This document shows positions 61,301 to 64,000 of a stretch of DNA of 64,000 nucleotides, one piece after another. The stretch lies in NCBI GenBank assembly GCA_013397075.1, contig VWZS01000873.1, positions 1 to 64,000 of the forward strand, read 5' to 3'. The translations under genes and the position numbers were made by a program. Under the pieces are notes generated by a model, which saw only the letters and a list, made by a program, of their open reading frames with translations, was not told the DNA's origin and made no database searches. This DNA is from Rhabdornis inornatus. Taxonomy: Eukaryota > Chordata > Aves > Passeriformes > Rhabdornithidae. How positions within the stretch are numbered: position 1 is the first letter of the stretch; each line of letters begins with the position of its first letter.

Positions 61301-62096
61301 TCTGAATGCTGTTGCATAAGAAGAAATCTGTGCCTCTAAGCACAACAGATTCCCAGTTTTTCCTTTGCCATAGGTGTTCTCCCTCCTGCTGCTTTTTGGT
61401 GCTGGCTGCTATAAATTTGTCTCTGGAACTCTCACATTCATTAGAGGAGAAAGTGTTTTGCTCCACACCTCAGTTTTAGTGCAGGTCTCCATTGCCCTGG
61501 CATGCAGAGCTCAGGGAAGGACATAGGAATAAAATTTCCTGAGAAAGTCAAAGTTCTCACACATAATGTGACCCTGAATCTGCTCTGGAGCTGCTGCTGG
61601 GACAGAGATCTGAGCCCTGTCCCAAGGCTGGGCTGGGGTGGCCCAGGGTGCAGCCTCTGTTCTCATAAATAACTCATTATTCATGGAAAAGGGAGCATTT
61701 TTATGTTTATATATCACAGTTTGTTTTGCAACAAAATAGTCAAAACCCTCTTAAAGAAGATACTCACAGGAAAGGTGGGAGACTGATCCAAAACCCTACT
61801 CCACAAAATGGCCACTACAACTTAATAAACAAATAAATAGAAATAACATTTGTGGATAATGTCTCACATTGAAAAGAGAACTGAGATTGCTGTTAAGCTA
61901 AAATGCAAAGAAAAAACTAATTTTTGACCCAGGTTTACCTCTGTCTGTTTATATTTTCACAGGTTTAAGCTCTGGAGCAATGAAATTATCCCAAAGGATA
62001 AAGCATACATTGGCATCTGGAATCCTGTTGTTGAGTTCTGTTCTTCTAAACCCTTTTCCTTGCTGGTTCCAGCAATACCCTGCCATGGACTTTTAA
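4224..62096 (+). CDS. CNTN6: Contactin-6 (NB-3), spliced, 5'-partial: 19 exons
   Basis: Spliced coding sequence, E1-E19: 4224-4319, 11373-11576, 13590-13692, 21560-21744, 23792-23928, 27709-27838, 28824-28974, 44256-44383, 46463-46638, 46997-47114, 47921-48079, 48171-48320, 51866-51936, 54051-54285, 54796-54911, 56680-56866, 60275-60387, 61104-61272, 61963-62096. All introns are GT-AG, phases match throughout, and 2762 nt give about 920 residues. Domains by window residue: Ig2 1-100, Ig3 101-197, Ig4 198-285, Ig5 286-378, Ig6 379-476, FnIII 477-579, 580-681, 682-782, 783-876, GPI signal 877-920. Both Ig cysteines are visible in all five Ig domains, and many N-glycosylation sequons are present. 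Contactins are GPI-anchored neuronal adhesion and signalling proteins; CNTN6 acts in neurite growth and synapse formation (family knowledge). The paralogue call rests on close agreement with remembered CNTN6 stretches such as PPEW.KKIQN, ERIQIENGT and KTMENESEVLGYK. Signal peptide and Ig1 lie upstream of the window. Human CNTN6 has 1028 residues. Confidence 0.95.
4320..11372 (+). other. Intron E1-E2 (7.05 kb)
   Basis: No exon recognised. It contains a weak minus-strand CR1 scrap near 4780-4835 ('agaataatttagattggaaggggc'), a short (AAAC)n run at 6628-6650, a run of 'ttggatctgc' near-repeats at 7921-7955, and an LTR-like piece at about 10960-11300. The rest is unremarkable intron sequence. Confidence 0.75.
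10960..11300 (-). mobile_element. Candidate solo LTR of an endogenous retrovirus (minus strand)
   Basis: Read on the minus strand, a TATAAA-type box (plus 11067-11072) is followed about 20 nt later by AATAAA (plus 11044-11049) and then a U5-like stretch ending near CAACA (plus about 10980). This is the compact U3-R-U5 arrangement of avian LTRs. Edges are uncertain, I found no target-site duplication, and no retroviral coding sequence is attached. It ends about 70 bp before E2. Confidence 0.42.
11373..11576 (+). CDS. CNTN6: CNTN6 exon E2: second half of Ig2
   Basis: Acceptor 'gtgttttccag', donor 'GATG|gtgagt'; 204 nt, phase 1 to 1. It begins (G)LSYTWIFNNNTLD and contains RRFVSQATGNLYLAKVEP and DVGNYTC with the second Ig2 cysteine, then PPTALTLRGDG. 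Sequons NNT and NYT are present. The reading frame stays open upstream of the acceptor, but that part is LTR-like intron and is not coding. Confidence 0.96.
11577..13589 (+). other. Intron E2-E3 (2.0 kb)
   Basis: The first part holds an LTR-like element (about 11709-12020). The rest is ordinary AT-rich intron, ending in 'tgttccacag' before E3. No other feature seen. Confidence 0.8.
11709..12020 (-). mobile_element. Candidate solo LTR of an endogenous retrovirus (minus strand)
   Basis: On the minus strand, TATAAAAG (plus 11850-11855 region) is followed about 80 nt downstream by AATAAA (plus 11766-11771), with a GT- and T-rich stretch and a terminal '...ggtagccccaaaaagca'. This spacing of TATA box, poly(A) signal and 3' terminus is typical of a bird LTR. 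The 5' edge is uncertain. No gag, pol or env sequence is attached. Confidence 0.5.
13590..13692 (+). CDS. CNTN6: CNTN6 exon E3: first half of Ig3
   Basis: Acceptor 'gttccacag', donor 'GGAAA|gtaaga'; 103 nt, phase 1 to 2. It reads (G)VMGEYEPKIEVRFPE then TTHAAKGSSVTLECFALG, with the first Ig3 cysteine. VMGEYEPKIE is a strongly conserved contactin linker between Ig2 and Ig3. Confidence 0.96.
14100..14555 (-). repeat. CR1 LINE fragment, minus strand
   Basis: Starts with the reverse complement of the CR1 3' end ('agaatcacagactgggttgg', 'ggaagggacctt') and runs through the complements of the 'gtggctgcccctggatcc' and 'gagcagctctgctgggag' blocks. About 455 bp are retained. A poly(T) stretch precedes it. 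Confidence 0.9.
19771..20094 (+). repeat. CR1 LINE 3' fragment
   Basis: Contains 'ggctgcccagggaagtggtggag' type sequence, then 'ggctggatttggtgattttgg' and the tail 'cctgtgattctgtg'. It looks more diverged than the copies with the 'gcccctggatcc' block, so it is probably a different CR1 subfamily. Confidence 0.85.
21560..21744 (+). CDS. CNTN6: CNTN6 exon E4: second half of Ig3
   Basis: Acceptor 'aattgtttag', donor 'TATG|gtaagc'; 185 nt, phase 2 to 1. It reads (N)PVPSISWKRSDGNSLA and GVLEIPNVEQEDEGSYECIA with the second Ig3 cysteine, ending GQLLVYG. LEIPN and QEDEG.YECIA are contactin hallmarks. An NRT sequon lies in the middle. Confidence 0.96.
21745..23791 (+). other. Intron E4-E5 (2.05 kb)
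   Basis: Contains a CR1 fragment at 23093-23307 and short A or T runs near 22337, 22441 and 22617. No exon or RNA gene recognised. Confidence 0.8.
23093..23307 (+). repeat. CR1 LINE fragment lacking its 3' terminus
   Basis: Carries the 'cacagggaatggcttc', 'gtggctgcccctggatccctgg' and 'ggacagtgggaggtgtccctgcc' blocks, then breaks off before the usual 'ccaacccaaaccattctatga' end. Confidence 0.82.
23792..23928 (+). CDS. CNTN6: CNTN6 exon E5: first half of Ig4
   Basis: Acceptor 'attcttttcag', donor 'AGAG|gtaaga'; 137 nt, phase 1 to 0. It reads (A)PPEWDKKIQNAFLPLY and SLFWECKARGKPSPSYSWL then KNGQPLISE, with the first Ig4 cysteine. PPEW.KKIQN and WECKA.GKP are diagnostic of contactins and closest to CNTN6 as I recall it. 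Confidence 0.96.
25867..25986 (+). repeat. 5S rRNA-like segment (pseudogene or 5S-derived SINE head)
   Basis: About 120 nt, the length of 5S rRNA. 'aagctaaac' sits where the 5S A box (AAGCTAAGC) should be, and 'ggttgggagacctcc' matches the C box (GGATGGGAGACCGCC) at nearly the right distance from the 5' end. The flanks are much more diverged. It is not an intact 5S gene and has no terminal T run. It is followed by a CR1 copy. Confidence 0.5.
26030..26583 (+). repeat. Long CR1 LINE 3' fragment
   Basis: Retains the end of the CR1 reverse-transcriptase region ('gagcagctctgctgggagga', 'caggagaagctttggggtga'), then the full 3' block series and the terminal 'ccaacccaatccattctagg' with 'attctatga'. 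One of the two longest CR1 copies here; the apparent reading frames through it are remnants. Confidence 0.9.
27709..27838 (+). CDS. CNTN6: CNTN6 exon E6: second half of Ig4
   Basis: Acceptor 'cttatcag', donor 'ATCG|gtgagt'; 130 nt, phase 0 to 1. It reads ERIQIENGTLLIPMLNLSD then SGLYQCVAENKYDTIYANAE and LRVI, with the second Ig4 cysteine and an NGT sequon. Confidence 0.96.
27839..28823 (+). other. Intron E6-E7 (985 bp)
   Basis: AT-rich intron. The only structure seen is a perfect tandem duplication with a 22-bp period at 28660-28702 ('cttagatacatttttaatgt' twice). Confidence 0.8.
28660..28702. repeat. 22-bp tandem duplication
   Basis: Two copies of 'cttagatacatttttaatgt' head to tail, the second starting at 28682. 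A recent small duplication, about 120 bp upstream of E7. Confidence 0.85.
28824..28974 (+). CDS. CNTN6: CNTN6 exon E7: first half of Ig5
   Basis: Acceptor 'ctcttttcag', donor 'AAAAG|gtacgg'; 151 nt, phase 1 to 2. It reads (A)AAPDFSRNPVKK, then VQVGGEVTIACKPSASPRAA and VSWRKGSEVLRQNK, with the first Ig5 cysteine. A second AG six bases into the exon could act as an alternative acceptor that removes two alanines; the upstream one keeps the length of the human protein. Confidence 0.95.
29489..29592 (+). repeat. CR1 LINE 3' fragment
   Basis: Ends in 'ttggactccatgatccctct', 'gggtcccttccagctcag' and 'attctgtaattcca', the terminus of a CR1 subfamily different from the 'ccaacccaaacc' type. Confidence 0.75.
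33228..33463 (+). repeat. CR1 LINE 3' fragment
   Basis: Contains 'tgtcagggcaggtttaggttgg', 'ggaaaaggttcttcccccag', 'ttggggttggactctgatcc' and 'gggtccctcccagctcag'. Same CR1 group as 29489-29592 and the minus copy at 41815. Confidence 0.85.
36061..36480. repeat. 21-copy, 20-bp minisatellite with a CArG-box core in each unit
   Basis: Twenty-one consecutive units of exactly 20 bp with no insertion or deletion. The consensus is roughly 'catgcaCCAAATTTGGaaaa'. Thirteen units carry the perfect palindrome CCAAATTTGG, and one more (36241) carries CCATATTTGG; all fourteen fit CC(A/T)6GG, the serum response factor consensus. The other seven differ from CCAAATTTGG by one or two bases. A broken 22nd unit starts at 36481, and a decayed 'ggaaaa' is seen at 36055-36060. 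The array lies inside the E7-E8 intron. Units lack stop triplets in most phases, so all six frames read open for long distances; this is not evidence of coding. Confidence 0.97.
37191..37319 (+). repeat. CR1 LINE 3' fragment
   Basis: 'ctggatggggtttggagcaa', 'tggaaggtgtccctgcccat' and a degenerate tail 'cattctctgattcta', followed by a second 'ctctgattctatt'. Confidence 0.82.
39725..39955 (+). repeat. CR1 LINE 3' fragment
   Basis: 'agaagctgtggctgcccctg', 'aggttggacagggcttagag', 'gggaggtgtccctgcccatgg' and the end 'gacccaacccattccacgattcta'-like tail (truncated here). Confidence 0.87.
41815..42060 (-). repeat. CR1 LINE fragment, minus strand
   Basis: Starts with the reverse-complement tail 'gatcacagaatcatggaata' and ends in the complement of 'tcagggcaggtttaggttgg'. 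Same subfamily as the copy at 33228. Confidence 0.85.
43613..43790. repeat. Compound microsatellite (AAAC)n-(AAACC)n-(AAAAC)n
   Basis: Three successive motifs on the plus strand: AAAC about 43615-43645, AAACC about 43649-43693, AAAAC about 43694-43789 with one impure patch. The strand is almost free of G and T. The frames it opens on the minus strand encode Phe/Cys/Leu-only sequence and are not genes. Confidence 0.97.
44082..44231 (+). repeat. CR1 LINE 3' fragment abutting E8
   Basis: 'ccatccctggaagtttccaa', 'aggttggatggggtttgggg', 'gaaaggtgtccctgtccctgg', 'tccaaccccagccattctgg' and 'ggttctgtga'. Its 3' end lies only about 24 bases before the E8 acceptor. Confidence 0.9.
44256..44383 (+). 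CDS. CNTN6: CNTN6 exon E8: second half of Ig5
   Basis: Acceptor 'gtttttccccag', donor 'GAAAG|gtattt' (weak beyond +3); 128 nt, phase 2 to 1. It reads (R)VLFLEDGSLRISNISKVDAG then VYTCVATNQFGTARNSGNLI and VK, with the second Ig5 cysteine and an NIS sequon. Human CNTN6 has the similar LLEDGSLKI and ATNQFGTAKN. Confidence 0.96.
44384..46462 (+). other. Intron E8-E9 (2.1 kb)
   Basis: One CR1 fragment at 45442-45575; otherwise AT-rich intron ending in a long T run and 'gtctcctcag'. Nothing else recognised. Confidence 0.8.
45442..45575 (+). repeat. CR1 LINE 3' fragment
   Basis: 'cagtgcccaaggccaggctgg', 'ttggagcagcctgggacagt', 'ggtcctttccagcccaaacc' and the tail 'agaattctgtgattt'. Confidence 0.87.
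46463..46638 (+). CDS. CNTN6: CNTN6 exon E9: first half of Ig6
   Basis: Acceptor 'ttgtctcctcag', donor 'GGAAGG|gtgagt'; 176 nt, phase 1 to 0. It reads (E)RTVITIAPSDTDATVGESI then VLPCQVSHDPSLDVLFSWSF and NGQRLDLSRGIHHFERIGR, with the first Ig6 cysteine. VGESIVLPCQVSHDPS is a near-identity to remembered CNTN6. Confidence 0.97.
46639..46996 (+). other. Intron E9-E10 (358 bp)
   Basis: AT-rich, ending in a GTT/T-rich tract and 'atctctccag'. No other feature. Confidence 0.9.
46997..47114 (+). CDS. CNTN6: CNTN6 exon E10: second half of Ig6
   Basis: 118 nt, phase 0 to 1, donor 'AGAG|gtatgt'. It reads ESAGDLMIRNIQLHHSGKYV then CTVQTSLDSQSATADIIVR, with the second Ig6 cysteine. GDLMIRNIQLHHSGKY is shared almost exactly with human CNTN6 as I recall it. 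Confidence 0.97.
47115..47920 (+). other. Intron E10-E11 (806 bp)
   Basis: No repeat family recognised apart from a T run near 47225. The acceptor 'gatcgtgtcag' has a weak pyrimidine tract. Confidence 0.8.
47921..48079 (+). CDS. CNTN6: CNTN6 exon E11: first half of FnIII-1
   Basis: 159 nt, phase 1 to 1, donor 'ACAG|gtgagc'. It reads (G)PPGPPEDVKVEHVSSTT, AGLSWKPGLDNNSPVQIYSV then QTRTPFSVGWQAVAT. The GPPGPPE linker and the Trp of strand B are standard for contactin FnIII-1. Confidence 0.96.
48080..48170 (+). other. Intron E11-E12, only 91 bp
   Basis: The shortest intron in the window. It has a good donor (gtgagc) and acceptor (tttgccttcag), and joins the two halves of FnIII-1 in frame. Confidence 0.93.
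48171..48320 (+). CDS. CNTN6: CNTN6 exon E12: second half of FnIII-1
   Basis: 150 nt, phase 1 to 1, donor 'GCAG|gtaagg'. It reads (A)PEVINGRTHKATVVDLSPW, VEYEFRVVASNSVGIGEPSS then PSALLRTKA. LSPWVEYEFRV and GIGEPS are FnIII hallmarks (tyrosine corner, G-strand end). GC-rich compared with its neighbours. Confidence 0.96.
48455..48552 (+). repeat. CR1 LINE 3' fragment
   Basis: 'ctggatggggcttggagcac', 'aaggtgtccctgcccgtggg', 'aaggtcccttccaacccaaa' and the end 'tggcattccatga'. Confidence 0.88.
49243..49310 (-). repeat. CR1 LINE 3'-end fragment, minus strand
   Basis: 'cccagaatagtttggattgg', 'agggaccttaaagaccatct' and 'agttccaatccc' are the reverse complement of the CR1 terminus. Confidence 0.8.
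50716..50758 (-). repeat. Very short CR1 3'-end fragment, minus strand
   Basis: 'catagaatggtttgggttgg' followed by 'aagggaccttaaag' only; the insertion is truncated after about 40 bp. Confidence 0.78.
51325..51842 (-). repeat. CR1 LINE remnant with reverse-transcriptase C-terminal region
   Basis: On the minus strand it encodes recognisable CR1 ORF2 end motifs: LQRDLGRLDPWA, INKVKCKVLLLGH and AQKDLGVLV. The frame is broken and truncated at both ends, so it is a dead copy. Its 5'-truncated end lies about 23 bases from the E13 acceptor. Confidence 0.85.
51866..51936 (+). CDS. CNTN6: CNTN6 exon E13: start of FnIII-2
   Basis: The smallest exon, 71 nt, phase 1 to 0. Acceptor 'cttctccag', donor 'GGAG|gtaatt'. 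It reads (V)PVVAPTNISGGGGSRSEL then VITWE. The GGGGSRSELVITWE stretch is conserved among contactins. The NIS is a potential glycosylation site. Confidence 0.95.
51937..54050 (+). other. Intron E13-E14 (2.1 kb)
   Basis: No mobile element recognised; AT-rich with short A runs. Open stretches near 52709-53044 have no family resemblance and are taken as chance. The acceptor is 'cttgtcaccacag'. Confidence 0.8.
54051..54285 (+). CDS. CNTN6: CNTN6 exon E14: most of FnIII-2
   Basis: 235 nt, phase 0 to 1. It reads PVSEELQNGEGFGYIVMFRP, LGSTTWTKAVVASVESSKYI, YRNESITPLSPFEVKVGVYN then NEGEGTLSSISIIYSGED. ELQNGEGFGYI.MFRP.GSTTW is nearly identical to remembered CNTN6. The donor 'GATG|gtaaca' is weak at +5 and +6. 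Confidence 0.97.
54286..54795 (+). other. Intron E14-E15 (510 bp)
   Basis: No repeat recognised. Ends in 'tgttttccctgtcccag'. Nothing else seen. Confidence 0.85.
54796..54911 (+). CDS. CNTN6: CNTN6 exon E15: first half of FnIII-3
   Basis: 116 nt, phase 1 to 0. It reads (E)PQMAPAGASALSVSAAAVEV then SWLPIPWNRHTGRVLGYE. The Ala-rich, CpG-rich first half differs from human, while WNR.TGRVLGYE is conserved and fixes the exon end at 54911. The last 11 exon bases and the donor 'GAG|gtgaga' form the first unit of a 20-bp tandem array that continues into the intron. Confidence 0.95.
54901..55139 (+). repeat. 20-bp minisatellite made of the E15 splice donor (11 full units plus a decayed one)
   Basis: Units start every 20 bp from 54901 to 55101 with no indel, and a decayed unit begins at 55121. 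The consensus is 'tgggctacgaG|GTGAGGGAC', that is, the exon end TGGGCTACGAG plus the intron start. GT is kept in ten of the eleven full units (donor GT at 54912, 54932, 54952, 54992, 55012, 55032, 55052, 55072, 55092, 55112); the unit at 54961 has AT instead. The decayed unit has a GT at 55131. Units at 55001 and 55081 read acaag and those at 55021 and 55101 read acgag, which points to an 80-bp higher-order duplication. Unit 1 encodes conserved protein and is therefore the founder. Confidence 0.96.
55831..55896 (-). repeat. CR1 LINE 3'-end fragment, minus strand (left arm of an inverted pair)
   Basis: 'aaaatcatttaggctggaaa' and 'agacctttaagaccatcagg', then 'tccaaccattaactc'. The reverse complement of the right arm at 55999-56056. 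Confidence 0.82.
55905..56056 (+). repeat. CR1 LINE 3' fragment (right arm of an inverted pair)
   Basis: 'ggtggagtccccatccctgc', 'tggatgtggcacttcaggac' and the tail 'aaatgattctatgatttt'. It sits directly after the opposite-strand fragment. Confidence 0.85.
56680..56866 (+). CDS. CNTN6: CNTN6 exon E16: second half of FnIII-3
   Basis: 187 nt, phase 0 to 1, donor 'TCCC|gtgagt'. It reads VLYWIDDPKESTAGKVRVSG, NVTAKNITGLRANTVYFAAV, RAYNTAGTGPSSTPVNVTTK then KS. Three sequons (NVT, NIT, NVT). AYNTAGTGPSS is the conserved FnIII F-G segment. Confidence 0.97.
57596..57740 (+). repeat. CR1 LINE 3' fragment
   Basis: 'ggacccatccctggaagtgt', 'aggttggacaaggcttggag', 'ccaacccaaaccattctgtg' and 'attccaca'. 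A degenerate middle portion. Confidence 0.88.
58375..58625. repeat. (TTCCTC)n microsatellite and long polypyrimidine tract
   Basis: About 13 clean TTCCTC hexamers (58375-58456), then degenerate C/T sequence. No purine at all from 58375 to 58542 on the plus strand, and only scattered purines to about 58625. Open frames through it encode Leu/Pro, Ser or Glu homopolymer-like strings and are not genes. Confidence 0.97.
60275..60387 (+). CDS. CNTN6: CNTN6 exon E17: first half of FnIII-4
   Basis: 113 nt, phase 1 to 0, donor 'CAAA|gtaagt'. It reads (P)PSQPPANIAWKLTNSKICL then NWEHVKTMENESEVLGYK. Practically the human CNTN6 sequence as remembered; KTMENESEVLGYK supports CNTN6 over the other contactins. 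NES sequon. Confidence 0.97.
60388..61103 (+). other. Intron E17-E18 (716 bp)
   Basis: No mobile element recognised. A short C run followed by an A run lies near 61033-61052. Acceptor 'tccaatcccttag'. Confidence 0.85.
61104..61272 (+). CDS. CNTN6: CNTN6 exon E18: second half of FnIII-4
   Basis: 169 nt, phase 0 to 1, donor 'TCCA|gtaagt'. It reads ILYRQNRHSKAHILETNNTS, AELLVPFEEDYLIEIRTVSD then GGDGSSSEEIRIPKIS. Overlapping sequons NNT and NTS. EIRTVSDGGDG is conserved in contactins. Confidence 0.97.
61273..61962 (+). other. Intron E18-E19 (690 bp)
   Basis: Ordinary intron with no repeat recognised. Acceptor 'tatattttcacag'. Confidence 0.85.
61963..62096 (+). CDS. CNTN6: CNTN6 exon E19: GPI-attachment signal and stop
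   Basis: 131 coding nt plus TAA at 62094-62096; enters in phase 1. It reads (S)LSSGAMKLSQRIKHTLAS, GILLLSSVLLNPFPCWFQQY then PAMDF. Small residues (SSGA) offer an omega site, followed by a spacer and the hydrophobic run LASGILLLSSVLL, as a GPI signal needs. The tail continues about 15 residues past the hydrophobic run and ends in Asp-Phe, making it longer than the human C-terminus. Confidence 0.92.
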
Positions 62097-62485
62097 AAAT
62101 GGAAAGTGTAGATTTTATCTTAATTCTTCACCATAACCAACATTCCTGAGAAAAAGCAACATGGGGGAGGGGGATGGAGGTAGAAGTGGTCTGTCATTAA
62201 GAAAATGTTAGGTATCGATATTCCATGAATTTTTAAAAATAGGCTTGGAAATGAAGGGATAAATCAACATGCATTAATTAAACAGAGTGGTGCCAAACCT
62301 AATTTGGGATTGACACGGGGGTGGTCTCAATTTTTTTCCAAGTAGTTGTTATTGGAGCAGCATTTAATGGAATGTCAACCTGTGCAAGCTGATGCCAGGG
62401 AGGGGAGAGGACATTTAAAACTCTTGTGATGTGGATATTATTTATCTCATGTTCTTCAATGTTTAAAAAAAAACACTTTCAATTA

Positions 62486-62491
62486 AATAAA
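62486..62491 (+). terminator. Candidate poly(A) signal AATAAA
   Basis: AATAAA followed after about 10 nt by 'tatttgtttactttttgc' and 'cttgtctgt', a T- and GT-rich stretch of the kind that forms a downstream element. About 390 nt after the stop codon. Confidence 0.6.
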
Positions 62492-62582
62492 AGCTATTTG
62501 TTTACTTTTTGCACTTGTCTGTATTAGAGGAGGCGTCATAAAACACATTCCTGTGCTATTTTCTGCAGAAAAAGGGAACTTA

Positions 62583-62588
62583 AATAAA
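62583..62588 (+). terminator. Second candidate poly(A) signal AATAAA
   Basis: Another AATAAA about 100 nt further on, with a poorer downstream context. Confidence 0.35.
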
Positions 62589-63409
62589 AGGAGTCTTCTA
62601 TGGACTGACACAAAACCCAGTGAATGCCATTAAAAAAAAAAAGAAAAGAAAAGACTGGTGGCATCAGCAAGCCTTGAACCAGAGCTGAAATAGCAGCACC
62701 TTTTACACCATCAGATACTTTACATGTTCTCAAATCCATTTTAAAGGACTTTTCCATGCAAAGACTGTTCTGATCAACAAGGCTTCCACAGATACTGAAT
62801 ATTTTTTGAGGGAGGATTGAAATCTGTCATTAGGCAGGATCAGTTGGTCTCTCCTGATTTTGTTATTCTTTGCTGTGGCTTGAAAGTGTAGATTCATCTG
62901 TGGGTTGGGTGTGAAGGTAAATGAGAAGAACATTGATTTTCATAGTCCTGAAATATAAATAAAAGCAGCTAATTAAGCCCTTCCATCTCCTGAGTCCCCA
63001 GAATGACAAATTAAACACCAGAGCTTGGCTTTCAAGTCAGGAGATGCAGCTCAACACTTGAAGCCACTCTCCTGCCAGCTTGAACTACATCTGATAAAAG
63101 GTGTTTTTTGCCTGGTGTCATTACTGGGAAATCTTTTCTTCTTTCTCACTTTGCTCTGAAGTTTATTTTCTTTTCTCCACTGTCAGATCCTTGTTGTGCC
63201 ATCTTTGTAAACATTTATAACTACAAGATAACCAAATACCCCAAATATTTTTAAAAAGGGGACTGTTGGAAGGAGGGTGAGGATGTGTCAGCACTTGAAT
63301 GAGTAAAACAAGTTCAGTTGTGCATGGAAATCCTTCAAAGAACCCATTGAACCATGTTTGTTATCCATGGGATGGGAGTGGGAATTCACAGAGGAAGCTC
63401 CAAAACTTT

Positions 63410-63463
63410 GGTACCTCCTCAAGGTCCCTGCCAAGCCAAACCTTTCTCTGATTCTCTGATTCC
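63410..63463 (+). repeat. Short CR1-like 3'-end fragment
   Basis: 'aaggtccctgccaagccaaa' and 'cctttctctgattctctgatt' resemble a worn CR1 terminus. Low information content. Confidence 0.5.
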
Positions 63464-63563
63464 TCACAGAGCCCAGGGGCTGGTCTGGCAGAAAATAAAC
63501 TCAAAAATTATAAAATCATTGCAAAACCACATGGTAGAGACTGATATCCAAGTAAATAGCTCT

Positions 63564-63650
63564 TCACAGAATCATGGAATGCTTTGGGTTGAAAGGGACA
63601 TTAAAGATCTCTTGCAACTGGTGATATTCAACAACCCCCACACTCAATTC
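63564..63650 (-). repeat. CR1 LINE 3'-end fragment, minus strand
   Basis: 'cacagaatcatggaatgctt' and 'tgggttgaaagggacattaa' are the reverse complement of a CR1 3' end. Confidence 0.82.
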
Positions 63651-64000
63651 AATGAAATGTTTTATAGAGGTCACTCCTGTTTGGTTTTGGAAGAGCTTTT
63701 TGCATCATCCCTTCCCAGCAGTGTCCAGCAGGACCTCTGCTCACTCCCAGACCTTCTGTGCCCATGAAACAACAGGTACCTTTTATTTCCCTTCATTAAA
63801 CTGAATCTGAAATTCTTCTACTTCATAACATAAATGTAATTCTTTGCTAACTTTGCCCAAAACACCTTTTTATTCAAGTGAAAAGAGATTTTCTGCAGAG
63901 CAGTTACAGCTCCATAGACGGTCTGAGAGATGCTTAATTACAGGGAGGCTCTGGAAATAAAATGTCACTTTTAGAATTCTGTCCTCTGGGATTTCTACAA

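Larger units (their letters stand above)
62097..62600 (+). other. CNTN6: CNTN6 3' UTR (proximal part)
   Basis: Follows the stop directly. Two AATAAA hexamers fall within 500 nt of it. The true 3' end cannot be fixed from sequence alone. Confidence 0.7.
62600..64000 (+). other. Distal 3' UTR or intergenic sequence
   Basis: No coding exon recognised. An A-rich run lies at 62631-62655. CR1 scraps are at 63410-63463 (+) and 63564-63650 (-). In human the next gene in this direction is CNTN4 (established), but none of it is visible here. Confidence 0.7.

Overview
The window is avian nuclear DNA, judged by its dense scatter of chicken-repeat-1 (CR1) LINE fragments, LTR-like endogenous retrovirus remnants, GT-AG introns and the vertebrate gene it carries. 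I cannot name the species. Essentially the whole window is one gene on the + strand: the 3' nine tenths of the coding sequence of contactin-6 (CNTN6, also called NB-3), a GPI-anchored neuronal cell-adhesion protein of the immunoglobulin superfamily. I place 19 coding exons (called E1 to E19 here, window numbering) between 4224 and 62096. They join in frame, with matching splice phases at every junction and no internal stop, into about 920 residues: Ig domains 2 to 6, four fibronectin type III (FnIII) repeats and a C-terminal GPI signal. Each of these nine domains is encoded by two exons. The signal peptide and Ig1 (roughly 117 residues by comparison with remembered human CNTN6), the promoter and the 5' UTR must lie upstream of base 1. 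Layout: 1-4223 is upstream intron; 4224-28974 holds E1-E7 (Ig2 to the first half of Ig5); 28975-44255 is a 15.3 kb intron; 44256-48320 is a compact run E8-E12 (rest of Ig5, Ig6, FnIII-1); 51866-61272 holds E13-E18 (FnIII-2 to FnIII-4); E19 at 61963 encodes the GPI tail; the 3' UTR follows, and 62600-64000 shows no gene. Everything else is intron, with about two dozen CR1 pieces on both strands, two LTR-like pieces flanking E2, a 5S-rRNA-like segment and several simple repeats. Two tandem arrays stand out. At 54901-55130 the 5' splice site of E15, together with the last exon bases, has been multiplied about eleven times in an indel-free 20-bp register, giving a ladder of decoy splice donors. 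At 36061-36480, in the long intron, 21 indel-free 20-bp units each carry a palindromic CArG-type core (CCAAATTTGG or close variants), the consensus for serum response factor, on one face of the helix. I recognised no other protein gene, tRNA or known ncRNA gene.
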